From: Ampelomyces quisqualis
Lineage: Eukaryota > Ascomycota > Dothideomycetes > Pleosporales > Phaeosphaeriaceae
Assembly (NCBI GenBank): GCA_018398575.1
Contig: JAGTXZ010000003.1
Location: 2,170,001 to 2,234,000 of the forward strand
DNA length: 64,000 nt
Direction of reading: 5' to 3'
This document shows positions 45,819 to 56,605 of the stretch, piece by piece (position 1 is the stretch's first letter; every line of letters starts with the position of its first letter). The notes under the pieces were generated by a model. That model did no database searches and was not told the origin of the DNA. It was given only the letters and a program-made list of their open reading frames with translations. The translations under genes and the position numbers were made by a program.

Positions 45819-46206
45819 GGTTTGAGCAGTGTGTCTTGATAGCTAGGCTGGAAATAAGTTTGATCTACCGACATGACTCGCTACGATCCAAGTATGCTAT
45901 TAGGGGAGCCATGTTCATGTAGTTTTTTTGTTTTGTATATGGGTTGGAAACTTATGCTGCAGTTTGACTATACTTGACCTTCTCCCTATGCACGTCTTTC
46001 CCCCTATACAGTAACTAACACATTGGAGCCCGCGTTGTCCCGTCCCATGTTCTGAAAATAACAGCTCTACCTCAACATTGCCATGTCGACCACGATGAGT
46101 GAAAAACAAAATCCAGACCAACAGGGTATCATTGAAACTCCCCATCCCATACGTTTCTAGTAACGCCATGCAAGAAAGACGTGGTGTGGTGGCAGTGGGA
46201 AAAAGA
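45819..46206. other. Convergent 3' intergenic region PRP6/HFI1
   Basis: 388 bp between converging stops. A TTTTTTTG run near 45924-45931 and AT-rich words may serve as 3' processing signals. No gene is seen. Confidence 0.45.
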
Positions 46207-47544
46207 TTATAAATCCGCCAAATTCAACACATCGTCCAAGACGCCATCCAAGCCCTCGGCCTCGCCCCCAGCCCACGCCTCCTCGCCATCAACATCCATG
46301 GGGTCGGCAGCGCCGCTGAAATCCACATTCCACCGCTCGCCGCCCGGGCCATTAATTTTCGCGTCGTCGGCGGAGTAGGGGTAAAGCTCTTCGATGCCGC
46401 AAGTATCCAAGCATTTGGAATGTACAATGGCGCCGGCAATAAGGGGCGTCTGGCCCAGATAACCGTCGCCGAGACGGAGGGCGAGTTGCAAGTCTTCTGT
46501 GCATAGCATTCTTCGCCTTCGGCGTTCTGTTTCTTCGGCACCGATGCCTACGCCCACAAAGTCCCCTCTTTCCTTCATGCGCTCTTCTTTCGCGAGGCGT
46601 TTTTTAAACGCGCCTGTGCGCACGAATCCGTTTCCGTTCGTGCAGATTTTGCCGAGGAGCGAGCCGAGAGCTTCTTTGATGTATGTTTCGGTGGCGATGT
46701 TGAGGAGTTCTGCGCAGTCGGGGGCGTGGCCTTGGGGGAGGCCAAATTCGTAGCATGTGGGGAGTAAGCGGTGGGAGAGGGTGGTGGGCGTGGGGAACTC
46801 GTGGGTTTCGGAGAAGAGGGAGGATGTGTAGCGTTTGCGGATTTCGAGGTCCCAGTCTGATGATTTCGTGTTAGCCATGCTGCCGAATAGGCGGGTAATG
46901 GGGATGGTAGTGTAGAGTGGTGTGAACGTACTCGTCTTTCCGAAGCCTCCTCCCTGATTACCACCTACTGGTCCACTCTCAGGCTGTTTTACTCTTCTCG
47001 CATCGACATATTCCTGCATCACACTTCCCACCACGTCACCCGTTTCCGCCGGCGGAATCATCTTTAACCGCTTCCTCTCTCTCCGACTCAATTGCATAAC
47101 CTCATACTTGAGCCTCTTCTCACTCTCATCGTGCGTCCCCTTGACCGTGCTGCTACTCGGCTTATCGCTGCTCGACACCCACGTGGCGATGCCGGGCTCG
47201 GGCTGGTCGCGCCATATATTGCCGTATATGGCTGTGAAGAGGGCGTTGTGCGCGTGCTCGAGGGCAGGGGTGGAGAGTATGCGAGAGAGTCTGTGCGAGA
47301 GTTCGGACTGGTTGAGGTTGCCGAGGAGAAAGAAGGAGAGCGATTTCTTGTAGGCCGTCCAGTCGGCGTCGCTGATGGCGCTCTTGACGGCCGTGTACAG
47401 CGGCTCGACGTCTATTCGGGGGGCGCGTGGTGCGCTGAGCTTCTTGCTGAGGTCGGTCTGGACGCTGAGGCCGGGGAGGGAGTGGTTGGAGAGGGTGGGG
47501 GTGGTGGCCATGTTCATGTCGTTGGGCCGTATGGTGCCCGCCAT
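46207..47544 (-). CDS. HFI1: SAGA complex adaptor Hfi1/Ada1
   Basis: Structural subunit of the SAGA histone-acetyltransferase coactivator (SAGA-Tad1 family). The frame is open throughout, but a probable 75-nt intron (46857-46931, GTACGT to CATCAG, with GGCTAACACG branch) is an in-frame multiple of three; its removal gives FGKTNWDLEIRKRY and 420 codons plus stop. The N-terminal Ada1 core is RIDVEPLYTAVKSAISDADW, FLLGNLNQSELSHRL, HNALFTAIYGNI. The middle has LSRRERKRLKMIPP. The histone-fold-like part contains LPTCYEFGLPQGHAPDCAELL and ATETYIKEALGSLLGKIC. The C-terminus is acidic. An in-frame ATG at 47655 would add 37 residues containing three PPPQRI/T repeats; I chose 47544. Confidence 0.85.
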   Translation of the reverse strand: MAGTIRPNDMNMATTPTLSNHSLPGLSVQTDLSKKLSAPRAPRIDVEPLYTAVKSAISDADWTAYKKSLSFFLLGNLNQSELSHRLSRILSTPALEHAHNALFTAIYGNIWRDQPEPGIATWVSSSDKPSSSTVKGTHDESEKRLKYEVMQLSRRERKRLKMIPPAETGDVVGSVMQEYVDARRVKQPESGPVGGNQGGGFGKTSTFTPLYTTIPITRLFGSMANTKSSDWDLEIRKRYTSSLFSETHEFPTPTTLSHRLLPTCYEFGLPQGHAPDCAELLNIATETYIKEALGSLLGKICTNGNGFVRTGAFKKRLAKEERMKERGDFVGVGIGAEETERRRRRMLCTEDLQLALRLGDGYLGQTPLIAGAIVHSKCLDTCGIEELYPYSADDAKINGPGGERWNVDFSGAADPMDVDGEEAWAGGEAEGLDGVLDDVLNLADL

Positions 47545-48073
47545 TGTGGTGGGTGTGCGCTGTGGCGGTGGTATGCGCTGTGGCGGTGGTATGCGCTGTG
47601 GCGGTGGGTATTCCGTACCCGCTCCCCAAGCTGACCGGAGCGATGGCGCGCTCAATGCGTCGAGTGGTCGTGGTGTCGAGGACGCGTCGTTGCGGGCCGA
47701 TGCGTGTTGGCTTGTGGGGAGAGCTTCCCGCGGGCCGAGGAGTGACAGGCGATGCGCGACAGGTGGCGGCGGCTGCGCGTGTCCAAAGACGTGTCCAATG
47801 GGTCGCAGAGGTCGTCGGGAGTGTTTGGTGGTGGCGGGGTTGGTGGACTGGCGTTGAGGTTGGTGAGCGGGCGGCGTGCGCCGTCATGGGAGGAACATCC
47901 GGGCTCCCATCACATGCAAAGGGCGGTCGAGAACATGAATACTCTCCATTGATACATGGCATCAAGTATTTCCACAAACGCCATGATGAACCATGGCCGG
48001 CTCACCCATGCATGCATGCCCTTTTATCGCGCCCTCGAAGCATATCAAATACACATCAACCTATCCATCGCCC
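47545..48073. other. HFI1 upstream region with an 18-bp minisatellite
   Basis: 529 bp between HFI1 and the GCN1 stop, in tandem orientation. About three copies of an 18-nt unit containing ATGCGCTGTGGCGGTGG (about 47555-47610) would encode Pro-Pro-Pro-Gln-Arg-Ile on the minus strand if the longer HFI1 start is used. Large open frames here on both strands look like GC-rich artefacts. Confidence 0.45.
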
Positions 48074-51000
48074 CTAGTTCTCCCCAAACACATCTCCCAG
48101 CTCCACCATGCCCACGCTCCAAATCTCCCTCTCATCTTCCACCTCATCGCTGCTCAGGCCCAGCCCACCACTTCCACCTTCCGCCTCCCTCCTCTCTCTC
48201 GCCTGTCCCGCAAGCCTCAACGCCACTCTCTTGAAGTAATCTCCCATGCTCCTCTGCTGTCCAGCGGACAAGGTCTTTCCTGCACCCGCCATGTACTTGT
48301 CAAACACCGCCGTCTCTTCGTCCACAACGCTAAAGAGCGTGAGGAAAGCAGCTTCAGCGCCAAGCTTGACAGGAATAACGGGGTCGCGCACCGAGGCGAA
48401 GATTGGTGGTGTGAGTAGCGGAATGTGTGGGCGGATCAAGTCGTTGTGTTCGCGAGCGACGGTCCTCACCACGACCAGTGTAAGGCGGCGTGTGTCTATG
48501 GGGTGACCAGGCTCCATCACTGGCCCAAGGGCTTCGAAGAGGGGTTTTGTGTGTTCAAACGTCTTGTTTGTCTTTTCGCTGAGGAGGTATTTTCCTGCCG
48601 CAAGGACGGCGTTGTCGGATATGACTGGCTGGGAGTGTGCGATGCCTGAGCAAATGACATGCACGCTTTCGTCTGCGAATGGGTCTGCAAGCACTTGAGG
48701 CGCATCGAGAATAATGGCATTGAGAGCCAAGATTGAAGCCTTGCTGAAGTGGGTGGTGAGCACCCGCGTCTTGAGCAGGCTGGCGGCAATGTCTGCTGGA
48801 AGGCAGCTAACAAGGGCACCAAGGAGGCGGGCATTTGTGATTGCCATAGCATCTTCGCAAATGTCAGTTCAGTTACAACGGTGTGAGAAGAAGGATTGAC
48901 CATACCATTAGAGTCATCCGTCTCGTTGTCAATGAGACTCAAGATGGTATTCCTGCTTGCCTCACTCATGTTCTTGCCCGCCTTGCTGACCACTTCAAAC
49001 AACGCCTTGAGCATAGCCGTCTTTACAGCTTCATCACTAGTCTTCGAACCGGTTACCAACTCAGCAATCAGAGGATCCACCCTTGGTGTCAGCTTGATGA
49101 GCGTTCCAAGTGCCTTTGCTGCTCGTGCTCGCAAGACATCCGAGGACGTGTCAGCGAGTGATTTGGCGAATGTGCGCTGGAGCTGGGGCAAGAACGGCTT
49201 CAAGAATGTCGGTATTTTCTCAAGTAGATTGTTGAGCGTGAGAAGAATGGCCGCTTTGACGTCTGTAGAGCGCTCTGTGACGACACGAATGAGAGGTCCA
49301 GTGATCTGGGTGACAAATGGCTGGAGCGCTTTGGCGCTCGTCCGGTCAATGACATCTGAGATTGCCAAGGCAGCTTGTGTTCGCTGATCGACTGAGCCAT
49401 TCATGAGACCTTGCAGGAAAATAGGCAAGATAGCATTGATACCCTTTGGCAGTGAGAAACCCGGAAGATCTGCACCTGCCACGCCGACTTGATTGAGCGT
49501 CTGGCGCGTGGAGATGACAAGCGACTCCATCTCTTCTTTCCGCAAGCGCTTGGTGGTAAGGGTACTGAGGGCAGTCCACGCTGCTTTGAGGACTTCCGTG
49601 TCACCATCATCAAACGAAATAAGAAGCGCGCGGATGAGATCAGGGTAGTATCTTGAGAAGTCTTCTTCATACTCGGCAAAGAACTTGGCCAAGTGCATGT
49701 CAGCTCTTGCTCGCCGTCTTTCGTCGTCATGTTTAGACAATGCGAGCATGACGCTCATGGCCGTGTTGAGGCCATCGTACTCGTCTACAGATAGCAAGAC
49801 CTTGTCGAACGAAGTCTCCAGCTCAGTCTTGAGGTCATCGTCCTTGGTAGTGATGACGTTGTCCATGATAGTGTTGAGGATATTCGGTAGACGTCTGGTC
49901 ATAGCAGAGCTTGCAACCTCAGCCAAGGACGCGATAGCCCGCGCGTTGAACGCGGACATTGGTGAGGTCAGAAGTGTCGGAAGAAGGTTAGGCAAAATAA
50001 CATTAGAGCGAGTCTGATCGGTGAGTAGTGTGAGAAGAGCAGAAAGGGCATTCTGCGCATCGTCTTCGCTCCGTAGTAGGTTGAGCAGGTAGGGCAGAAC
50101 TTGATCAACCGACTTCTTGCCCAGTATCTGCTGGAGCGCATCGAAGGCCTCGGCAGCTGCTTCTCGAACGTCGGCATCTGGATCCACGAGCGCAGTTCTG
50201 ACGACTTGGATCAGAGTCTTCTCATAGTCCTCTAGCTGCTCAGGTGAAGCAGAGGATATGAGCTCGCGAAGAGCGATACAGATACCCTGCTTTGCGTCGG
50301 TATCGGTAGTGTGCAAGCCTTCTTCGAGGGTAGGTAGCAATGTAGCCAGCACGCCGTCTCCAGCCTTGCGGATAAGCTCTCCAAGAGCGTTGCCAGCAAT
50401 GACCTTCTGCTCCATGTTCGAGCTTGCCAAGCGCCGGATGAGTAGTTGTGTGAGTGTGGGGATGAGCTCGCGAAGCGTACGTGGAGTGGCCACAAGCGCT
50501 TTCCAGACATTGATGGCTGCGGTGCGGACAAGGCCAGATGTGTCGCATCTGCAGATGTAGAGCGCCGATAGCACTTTGTTGCGCTTCTCTTCTCCAAGCA
50601 CATCGAGCAGAGATTGCCCAGCCTCTTTGGCGTTTTCTTCGACCTCCTCTTCTTCCACTTTGCCGCTGATACCAGTGAGGTTGAAAAGAAGATCTCCGAC
50701 AAGCTCGACAGAACTGAGTCGAATGCGGTAGCTATCGTCTGCCAAGCCTCTCTCAAGTTCTGGTAGCAGAAGATCAATAGCCTTTGTGGCGAAGTTCTTG
50801 ACCAGCAGCCGACCTGCACGCAGAGCGGTGTCTCGGATGGATTCGACGTCGTCTGCAAGTCCACCAAGGATCGGCGGAATGATCTTGCTGAGGTAGTTTG
50901 CAAAACTGTTTCCGAAACAGGCCGGCAAAAAAATGAACAAAGACATGAAACCTTCTCGTACTGAAGGGCGGCTGCTTGCGACGTTCTGCAGGATGCTGGG

Positions 51001-54000
51001 CAAGGTCTCTTCCAAGCGACTTGTTCCAAGACCGGCGAGTACTTCTGAGAGAGCTTGAGCAGAACCCAGTCGATCGCCCGCACCCGTGTCGGACTTAAGA
51101 GTGGACATGAGACTTGGGATGAGATCGGGCAGAGCGTCCTCTCCGAGCTTCTCGACGAGGGAACCGAGCGCCTTGGATGCAGTTGCACGAGTCGTAGGCA
51201 CAGGGTCTACGATGGCCACACGCAAGCCAGCAACTAAGATAGGCAGATGCGCCACGACGTCTTTTCTTTCTGTGAGATAGGCCAGACTACCAATAATCTG
51301 AGCAGACTTTCTCTTTGTACCTGAACGGTCGCCCAGACCACGCTCTAGAATGCGAACCACCAGAGCAAGAGAAGGAGCATCAAGGAAATGGGCGAATTGG
51401 ATCTTGATGAGTGCATCGAGGGCATCATCAGTGTGCTTGGTCGGGTCACTGAGTGCTTTCAGGATGATGTTGACAACGCTTTTAATCTCTGGGTTACTGA
51501 TGACCTCACCAAAGCGCTGCAAGCTTCTATTAGCCGACGATCTTACTTCCTTGTGGCTATCCGTCAAGACTGTCGTCAGCGGCGGGATGATATCGGGCAA
51601 GCTCAAGGCAAGCTGGTTCGGATCCAGGTACGCCATGGCGCCCAGAGAGTCGCAAGCGCCCTTCTTACTACGCCATTGTTGGTCGTCGAGACCTTCAAGT
51701 AGGATTGGCAAGACTTGTTTTACACCGAAAGAGCTAAGTGTAGAAAAGCTCGTCTTTGCTGCGTCTAGACAAGCTTCTCGGACGTCCGTACTGGTATCGC
51801 CAAAACCAGCGAGTAGCTGAGGAACAAGCTGAATTACATATGGTTCGAACAAGCGGCCCAATATGAGGGACAACAGCTCGTACGCGAGGAATGCACCTTG
51901 TCTTTGATTGACTTCCTTTTTGTTCTCGGCAGCACCTTTGAGAGTCGATAGGATGCGATATTCTTTGAGTACGCCGAGACCCTTGCCGCGAACGATGCCC
52001 GCAAGACCGTATGCTGCACCTCTTCGACACGCATATTTCTTGGACTGTAGCAGCTGCTCCATAATTTGATCCATGTAGGTTGAGAGCTCTTGTTCTGACG
52101 TTCGGATCAGAGGCGGCAAGCATTGGGCAACAGCGTACTGAACGGTTTCGGATGGTGTACTAAGGGTAGCAAGCAGCCGTTGAACAACCTTGGCTACACG
52201 CGGGTCTCCAGCTGCCAAATGTCGACCCAATGCACCATAAAGAATGATGACTGCTTCGTTGACCTGGTCGTACAGCTCAGACTTGCGATCTGGGCCTTCA
52301 AGTGCGTTTTCGAAGAGCTCCATCAGAGGCTCTAGTTCGGACTTCGCTTTGGTGTTGATGATTGACGTGGCTGCATCAATCATCGCCTCCCGGACAGCCG
52401 CACTTCGATCGCCTAATGGACCTTCATAGACCATGAAAGTCAAAAAGTCCGCTAGACCTTCGGATCGGAAAGCCGGTGTCATCTCCTTGAAGGCTAGAGC
52501 GATACCGTCACGGCTTTCCCAGGGATCACGCAGGTCAATCTTTCTGGGCATGCCATACTCGTCGCGCTCCGGCATTCTCGGTTTCGCTTTCTCTCTGTAC
52601 GCTTCTTGAAGCTTTCCAAGGAGATCATCAAAGGTAGTAGAGTGTTTGACAACGATATCACCAATTGAGCGTGCGGATGCTCGCCTTAGTTGCTTGTCAG
52701 TGGAATTTAGGTAGGGCAGCATTTGCAAGCCTGCTTCTGCTTTCAATTCCAGTTCGTTCTCCTCCCATATGGTGTGACCAAGTTCAGCATTTTCTGGCAC
52801 GTCGTCGTGGCAAGCGAGCCAAACCTCCTCGCTAAATGTCATATCGTTGGTGTCGAGTTCGGCATCGATAGCTTGAAGTACTGCCGTTCGAACTGCAGTT
52901 TCCGGTACAATGGCTCCACGGAGCAGTGCACCAAGCTCATCATTTGTGATATTTGGGGCGAGGCCACTGGCGAGATCAGTAAGACAGTCCTTGATCAGCT
53001 TATAGTGTTGCTGGTAGCGCTGCATGGACCAGACTAGTATTTCGAGTAGGTCCTTGCGCGGTAAACGCACATCAGTGCAGGAATTTGTGTGGAATGACAG
53101 GATTTCGATAGCTAGAATCAGCTGTTCATCAGCTTCTTCAGCGGACGGTCGCCCGATGCCACCTTTCTCGAGTACTAAAAACACGAGCGGGAAGCAATAC
53201 GCAAGTGTCACGGCATCCAATGGCCTCTGCTCACCCAAGAAGCGTAGTCGGTACAATACACGCGTGACCAAGTCACCAAGATCTTCCTCCTCATATTCGC
53301 TGGACAGCTGGATAGAGCCAATTGTCCTTAGGGTAGCAACACCGATAAAGGGTCGGAGATGGCCCAAACGATTGGAAATGCGCTGAGAGCAGGCGACATA
53401 AGCAGTTGCGGGCTGGTCACCGAGGAGCATGCCGGCGCCGGAGCGAACGGATTGTATCAGACGATCTACCGCCGCACCCATCCATTGTTCAGCCTCAGTA
53501 GGTGGCCCGGTTGCGAGGCTTCGGATGATGCCCACGCCTCGCCTCATCTTGCGTTCCGTTGTTGCGACTTCTGCTCTGATGCTCGCCTCCTTAGCAAGCT
53601 GAGCATTGACTTTGGCTTGATCTTCTGAAGAGAGCTTCTTGGTCTGGCCCTTCTTCTGTGCGAGCTGTGTCCGAAGCTCCTCTTCCCACTTCAACGTGTC
53701 GTAGTCTTTCGTATTCTTGTCGATGGCCACAGGTCCCTTCTTCGACAGGACATCAACGTAAGCTGTGCCTGCTGGAGTTCGGAAGATAGCTGCCTCCGTA
53801 GGTCCTACAGACTCTAACTGCTTAGGGTCAAGGTCCTGGCTGAACTGGCTGACTACAGCTGGGAGCGCAACCTCGGGCGCCACAAATGCCAGATCAGTGT
53901 ACGCGCTGTATGCAGCGCTACTGATGGCGGGAAATTGGTCATTATCGTGGTTCTAGACATTGGGATTAGCGTACTCATGGAAAATGTATCGAAGAGTTTG

Positions 54001-56298
54001 GACTCACCTCAGTGGTCTCGTTGATTGTGCGCATGCACTCTTCAAGTGAAGCTCGCACAAGCTCACCAGGATCTACAGCCATCCGAAGGCACAGTTCGAT
54101 CCAGGATATGCGCGGGATCATCTCAGATCTTGCAACCACTATTAGGCTTAATGCTTGTGCATGCAAGCTCTTTTGGTCAACAGTTGCCCCTTGCTTCTGT
54201 ATGGCATCAGGTGGTATGCAAAGGCAGTTTATGACCGCAGCGAGCTCAGTCAAAGCGGTCTTTGATGCTACTGCAGCACTGTCCTTGTCTTCCAGTTCAC
54301 TTGATCGATACCACGACCAGATACCTTTGACCATGATTTCGCTGACTTTGGCAGGGGATACGCGAAGATATGTTTGCGTCAAAGCTTGTCTGGCAGCGGC
54401 TTTTGCTTTGGACGAAACACCTTGCGCAACGACGAAATATATGAATGCATGGGCCCACGAGATTTGAGCCTCTTCCGAGGTGCCATTTTGTGTTAAAAAT
54501 GGCGCGACAGCTGTCAAGGATCGGACCGCGATCACCACATCGTCCTCGGTGGACAATTTGGAGTACACCTTTGGGTTCAGTAGAAAGGAGGGCTTTGGCT
54601 GAATTGCAAGCGACTGGGAAAGGACGTCGGACTTGTTGCAAATTGTCGCAATCTTCTCGTCCTTGAAATGTTGTGCTTTTTCCAGCAGAAGAGCCGCAAC
54701 ATAGTGGCCTACAGTAACTAGACCACTTTGCGTGGCTGGTACAGGATTAGCAATCACTTCTTGCCACATGTCGACCAGTTTTGGCAGCGTGGCTTGGCAG
54801 AAAGCAAGTATATCTGGTTGCGCATGCTGCGCGTCTGAGAGATTCCACCACATGTCTGCCGCTCGAATCGCCCACAACCTTCGAACGGGCACGCGTTTGT
54901 CTGCCATGCCTTTGATGAAAGCATCGGACACAGTTTTGTCAAGTGCGACACCATTTGCTATGCCGAATGCAAGATGCTCAGTCAGTGTGGACACCTCTGC
55001 AACTACCGCGGGCTCACTAGGCTCCTTGAGCGCCACAGCCGCGATGTGGCTGGGAATCATCTGCGACAACGATGCCGATCGTGGCAAGGCCGACAACATC
55101 TGGGCGTGTAACACTTTTTGGTCGGCTCCGGACACTTTACCTTGCTTGAGAGGGTTGAGAATCTCGTCGGTGACTTTGCTGATGGCGTCGTCGTTCCGGG
55201 ACCGTGAGGCTAGGGCTGTGAAAGTTCGCAGTGCGCCGGCACGGATGGACGGATTGCTGGACTTGACGTTGGACAGCAGTGGCTTCAGCAGATTGCCGAG
55301 TAGCACGTCGGAAAGATCCACGGACTCGGGTAGGGCCCGGATCATGGGGGAGAGGATGTCGTTGAGCACAACTTCTGGCGCGCGCAGCAAAGCCTTCTCG
55401 ACTGGCGGTATGACTTCCTTGCGCAGCTCGTCCAGGGTGGGGAAGCTCGTGAAGAAGTCGAAGAGGGCGTTTGAGACGTGGTCGGGCAGCTGGCTCCTTG
55501 ACGCGACCAGCTCGCGCACGTAGAAGGCATAGTAGTCGGCCTTGTGTTTCTCGAGTTGGGGCCTGACGGTCGGGAGCCTCGACGAGACGCCCGCGATGAG
55601 TCCCAGGAAGACGGCGTTGCCGGCGGTGGAGACGGAGCCCTTGGCAGCGAGGGTGGTGACGAGCGTGGAAAGAGCGTCCTGGCCTGTGGCGTCGGAGCGC
55701 AGTATGGCGCGCAGAGCGCGGCGTGTCACGCCCAGGGCCGAGTGTGATATGCGGCCAGCCCGTCGCCCGCTTGCCGTGCCGACACACGTCTCGAGCACCC
55801 GCGCGTCGGCAGCCACCACGTCCAAGCCGTAGTTGGCCCATCGGGGGGGCGATTTGGCGCATTCGACGAGGAGCACCGCGCACCAGTCCACCAGCACAAA
55901 TGCATTGACGTGTGCAATGCCCTTCTTGCCGCATTCATGCCTCAACCACGTGACCACGGCGGGCAGCATCGCGTCGCCATGCGGGCCGGCGACCAGCGAC
56001 GCGAGCACTGCTGCGACGGCCCGCCTGGATGCGCCGTCTTCGTACAGCGGGTATGTTTCGACCAGCAGCTCCAGGAGCGCCTGGAGGTCGGCGGCAGGCA
56101 GAGCTGGGGCGCCACCAGAGTCAGTCAGCCTTCCCCCTCACGTCCGTGGCATCCAAAGCTGCACCCACCGTTGTCTGCTACCTTGCGCTGCACGCTCGAC
56201 AGCTCGTTCACCCGGCGCTTCTTCGAGCTGGTAATCAGCCCGGCGCGCAGCTCTCCGCGCGAGCCGGGCGTCCATTCAGCGTCCCCGTTCACGGCCAT
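48074..56298 (-). CDS. GCN1: eIF2α kinase activator Gcn1
   Basis: A giant HEAT-repeat, ribosome-associated protein that senses stalled or collided ribosomes and activates Gcn2 in the general amino-acid control pathway (family knowledge). Four exons, 56298-56169, 56103-54008, 53952-48906 and 48852-48074, total 2683 codons plus stop, almost exactly the yeast length. Introns are 53-65 nt. The start is MAVNGDAEWTPGSRGELRAG. Exon 3 carries the eEF3-like HEAT block, for example QCLPPLIRTSEQELSTYM, RRGAAYGLAGIVRGKGLGVL, QRQGAFLAYELLSLILGRLFEPYV and GVKQVLPILLEGLDDQQW. Next comes the Gcn2-contacting region (LIRRLASSNMEQKVIAGNALGELIRKAGDGVL). The C-terminus (SSDEVEDEREIWSVGMVELGDVFGEN) is open and complete. 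The gene is divergent from the DHX29-like helicase. Confidence 0.96.
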
Positions 56299-56605
56299 GT
56301 CGGTGAGTCGGGCGCGGTGTTTCTGGCAATCATGGGCTGGGAAGTGGGCGGCGCGGTGTTGGCGGGGCGGCTTGCAGTCGTAAATTGTCGAAATAGGACT
56401 AGCCGAGTGAGTGCCCAGCACGTGACACACCTACCTAACCGTGCCCTCGACGCAAACACTCGGCCACCTCCGCCCTGTGCAGCTGCAGCCCGCCCGCGCC
56501 CGCACTCTTCAACTACGCCCTAGATGAGTCCAGACACGTTCTTGGGCCTCTCGAATCTTGATCTCGCAAAAGATCAGGCTCCGATATACTCCATACCGTC
56601 CCGCA
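56299..56605. promoter_or_regulatory. Shared divergent promoter GCN1/DHX29-like
   Basis: A 307-bp segment between starts, containing CACGTGAC at 56419-56426. It has no clear TATA box. An in-frame upstream ATG for the helicase exists at 56558, giving MISQKIRLRY before the chosen start. Confidence 0.5.

Noticed and set aside
47162..47977. 271-codon minus frame rich in Pro, Thr, His and Arg
   Set aside because: Out of frame with HFI1 and without family similarity. The adjacent repeat keeps several frames open by chance.
54732..55934. Long open frames on both strands (263 and 265 codons) near the GCN1 N-terminus
   Set aside because: They overlap GCN1 exon 2, which has clear family similarity. 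Their composition (Ser/Ala or Arg/His-rich) is that of frame shadows in GC-rich DNA.
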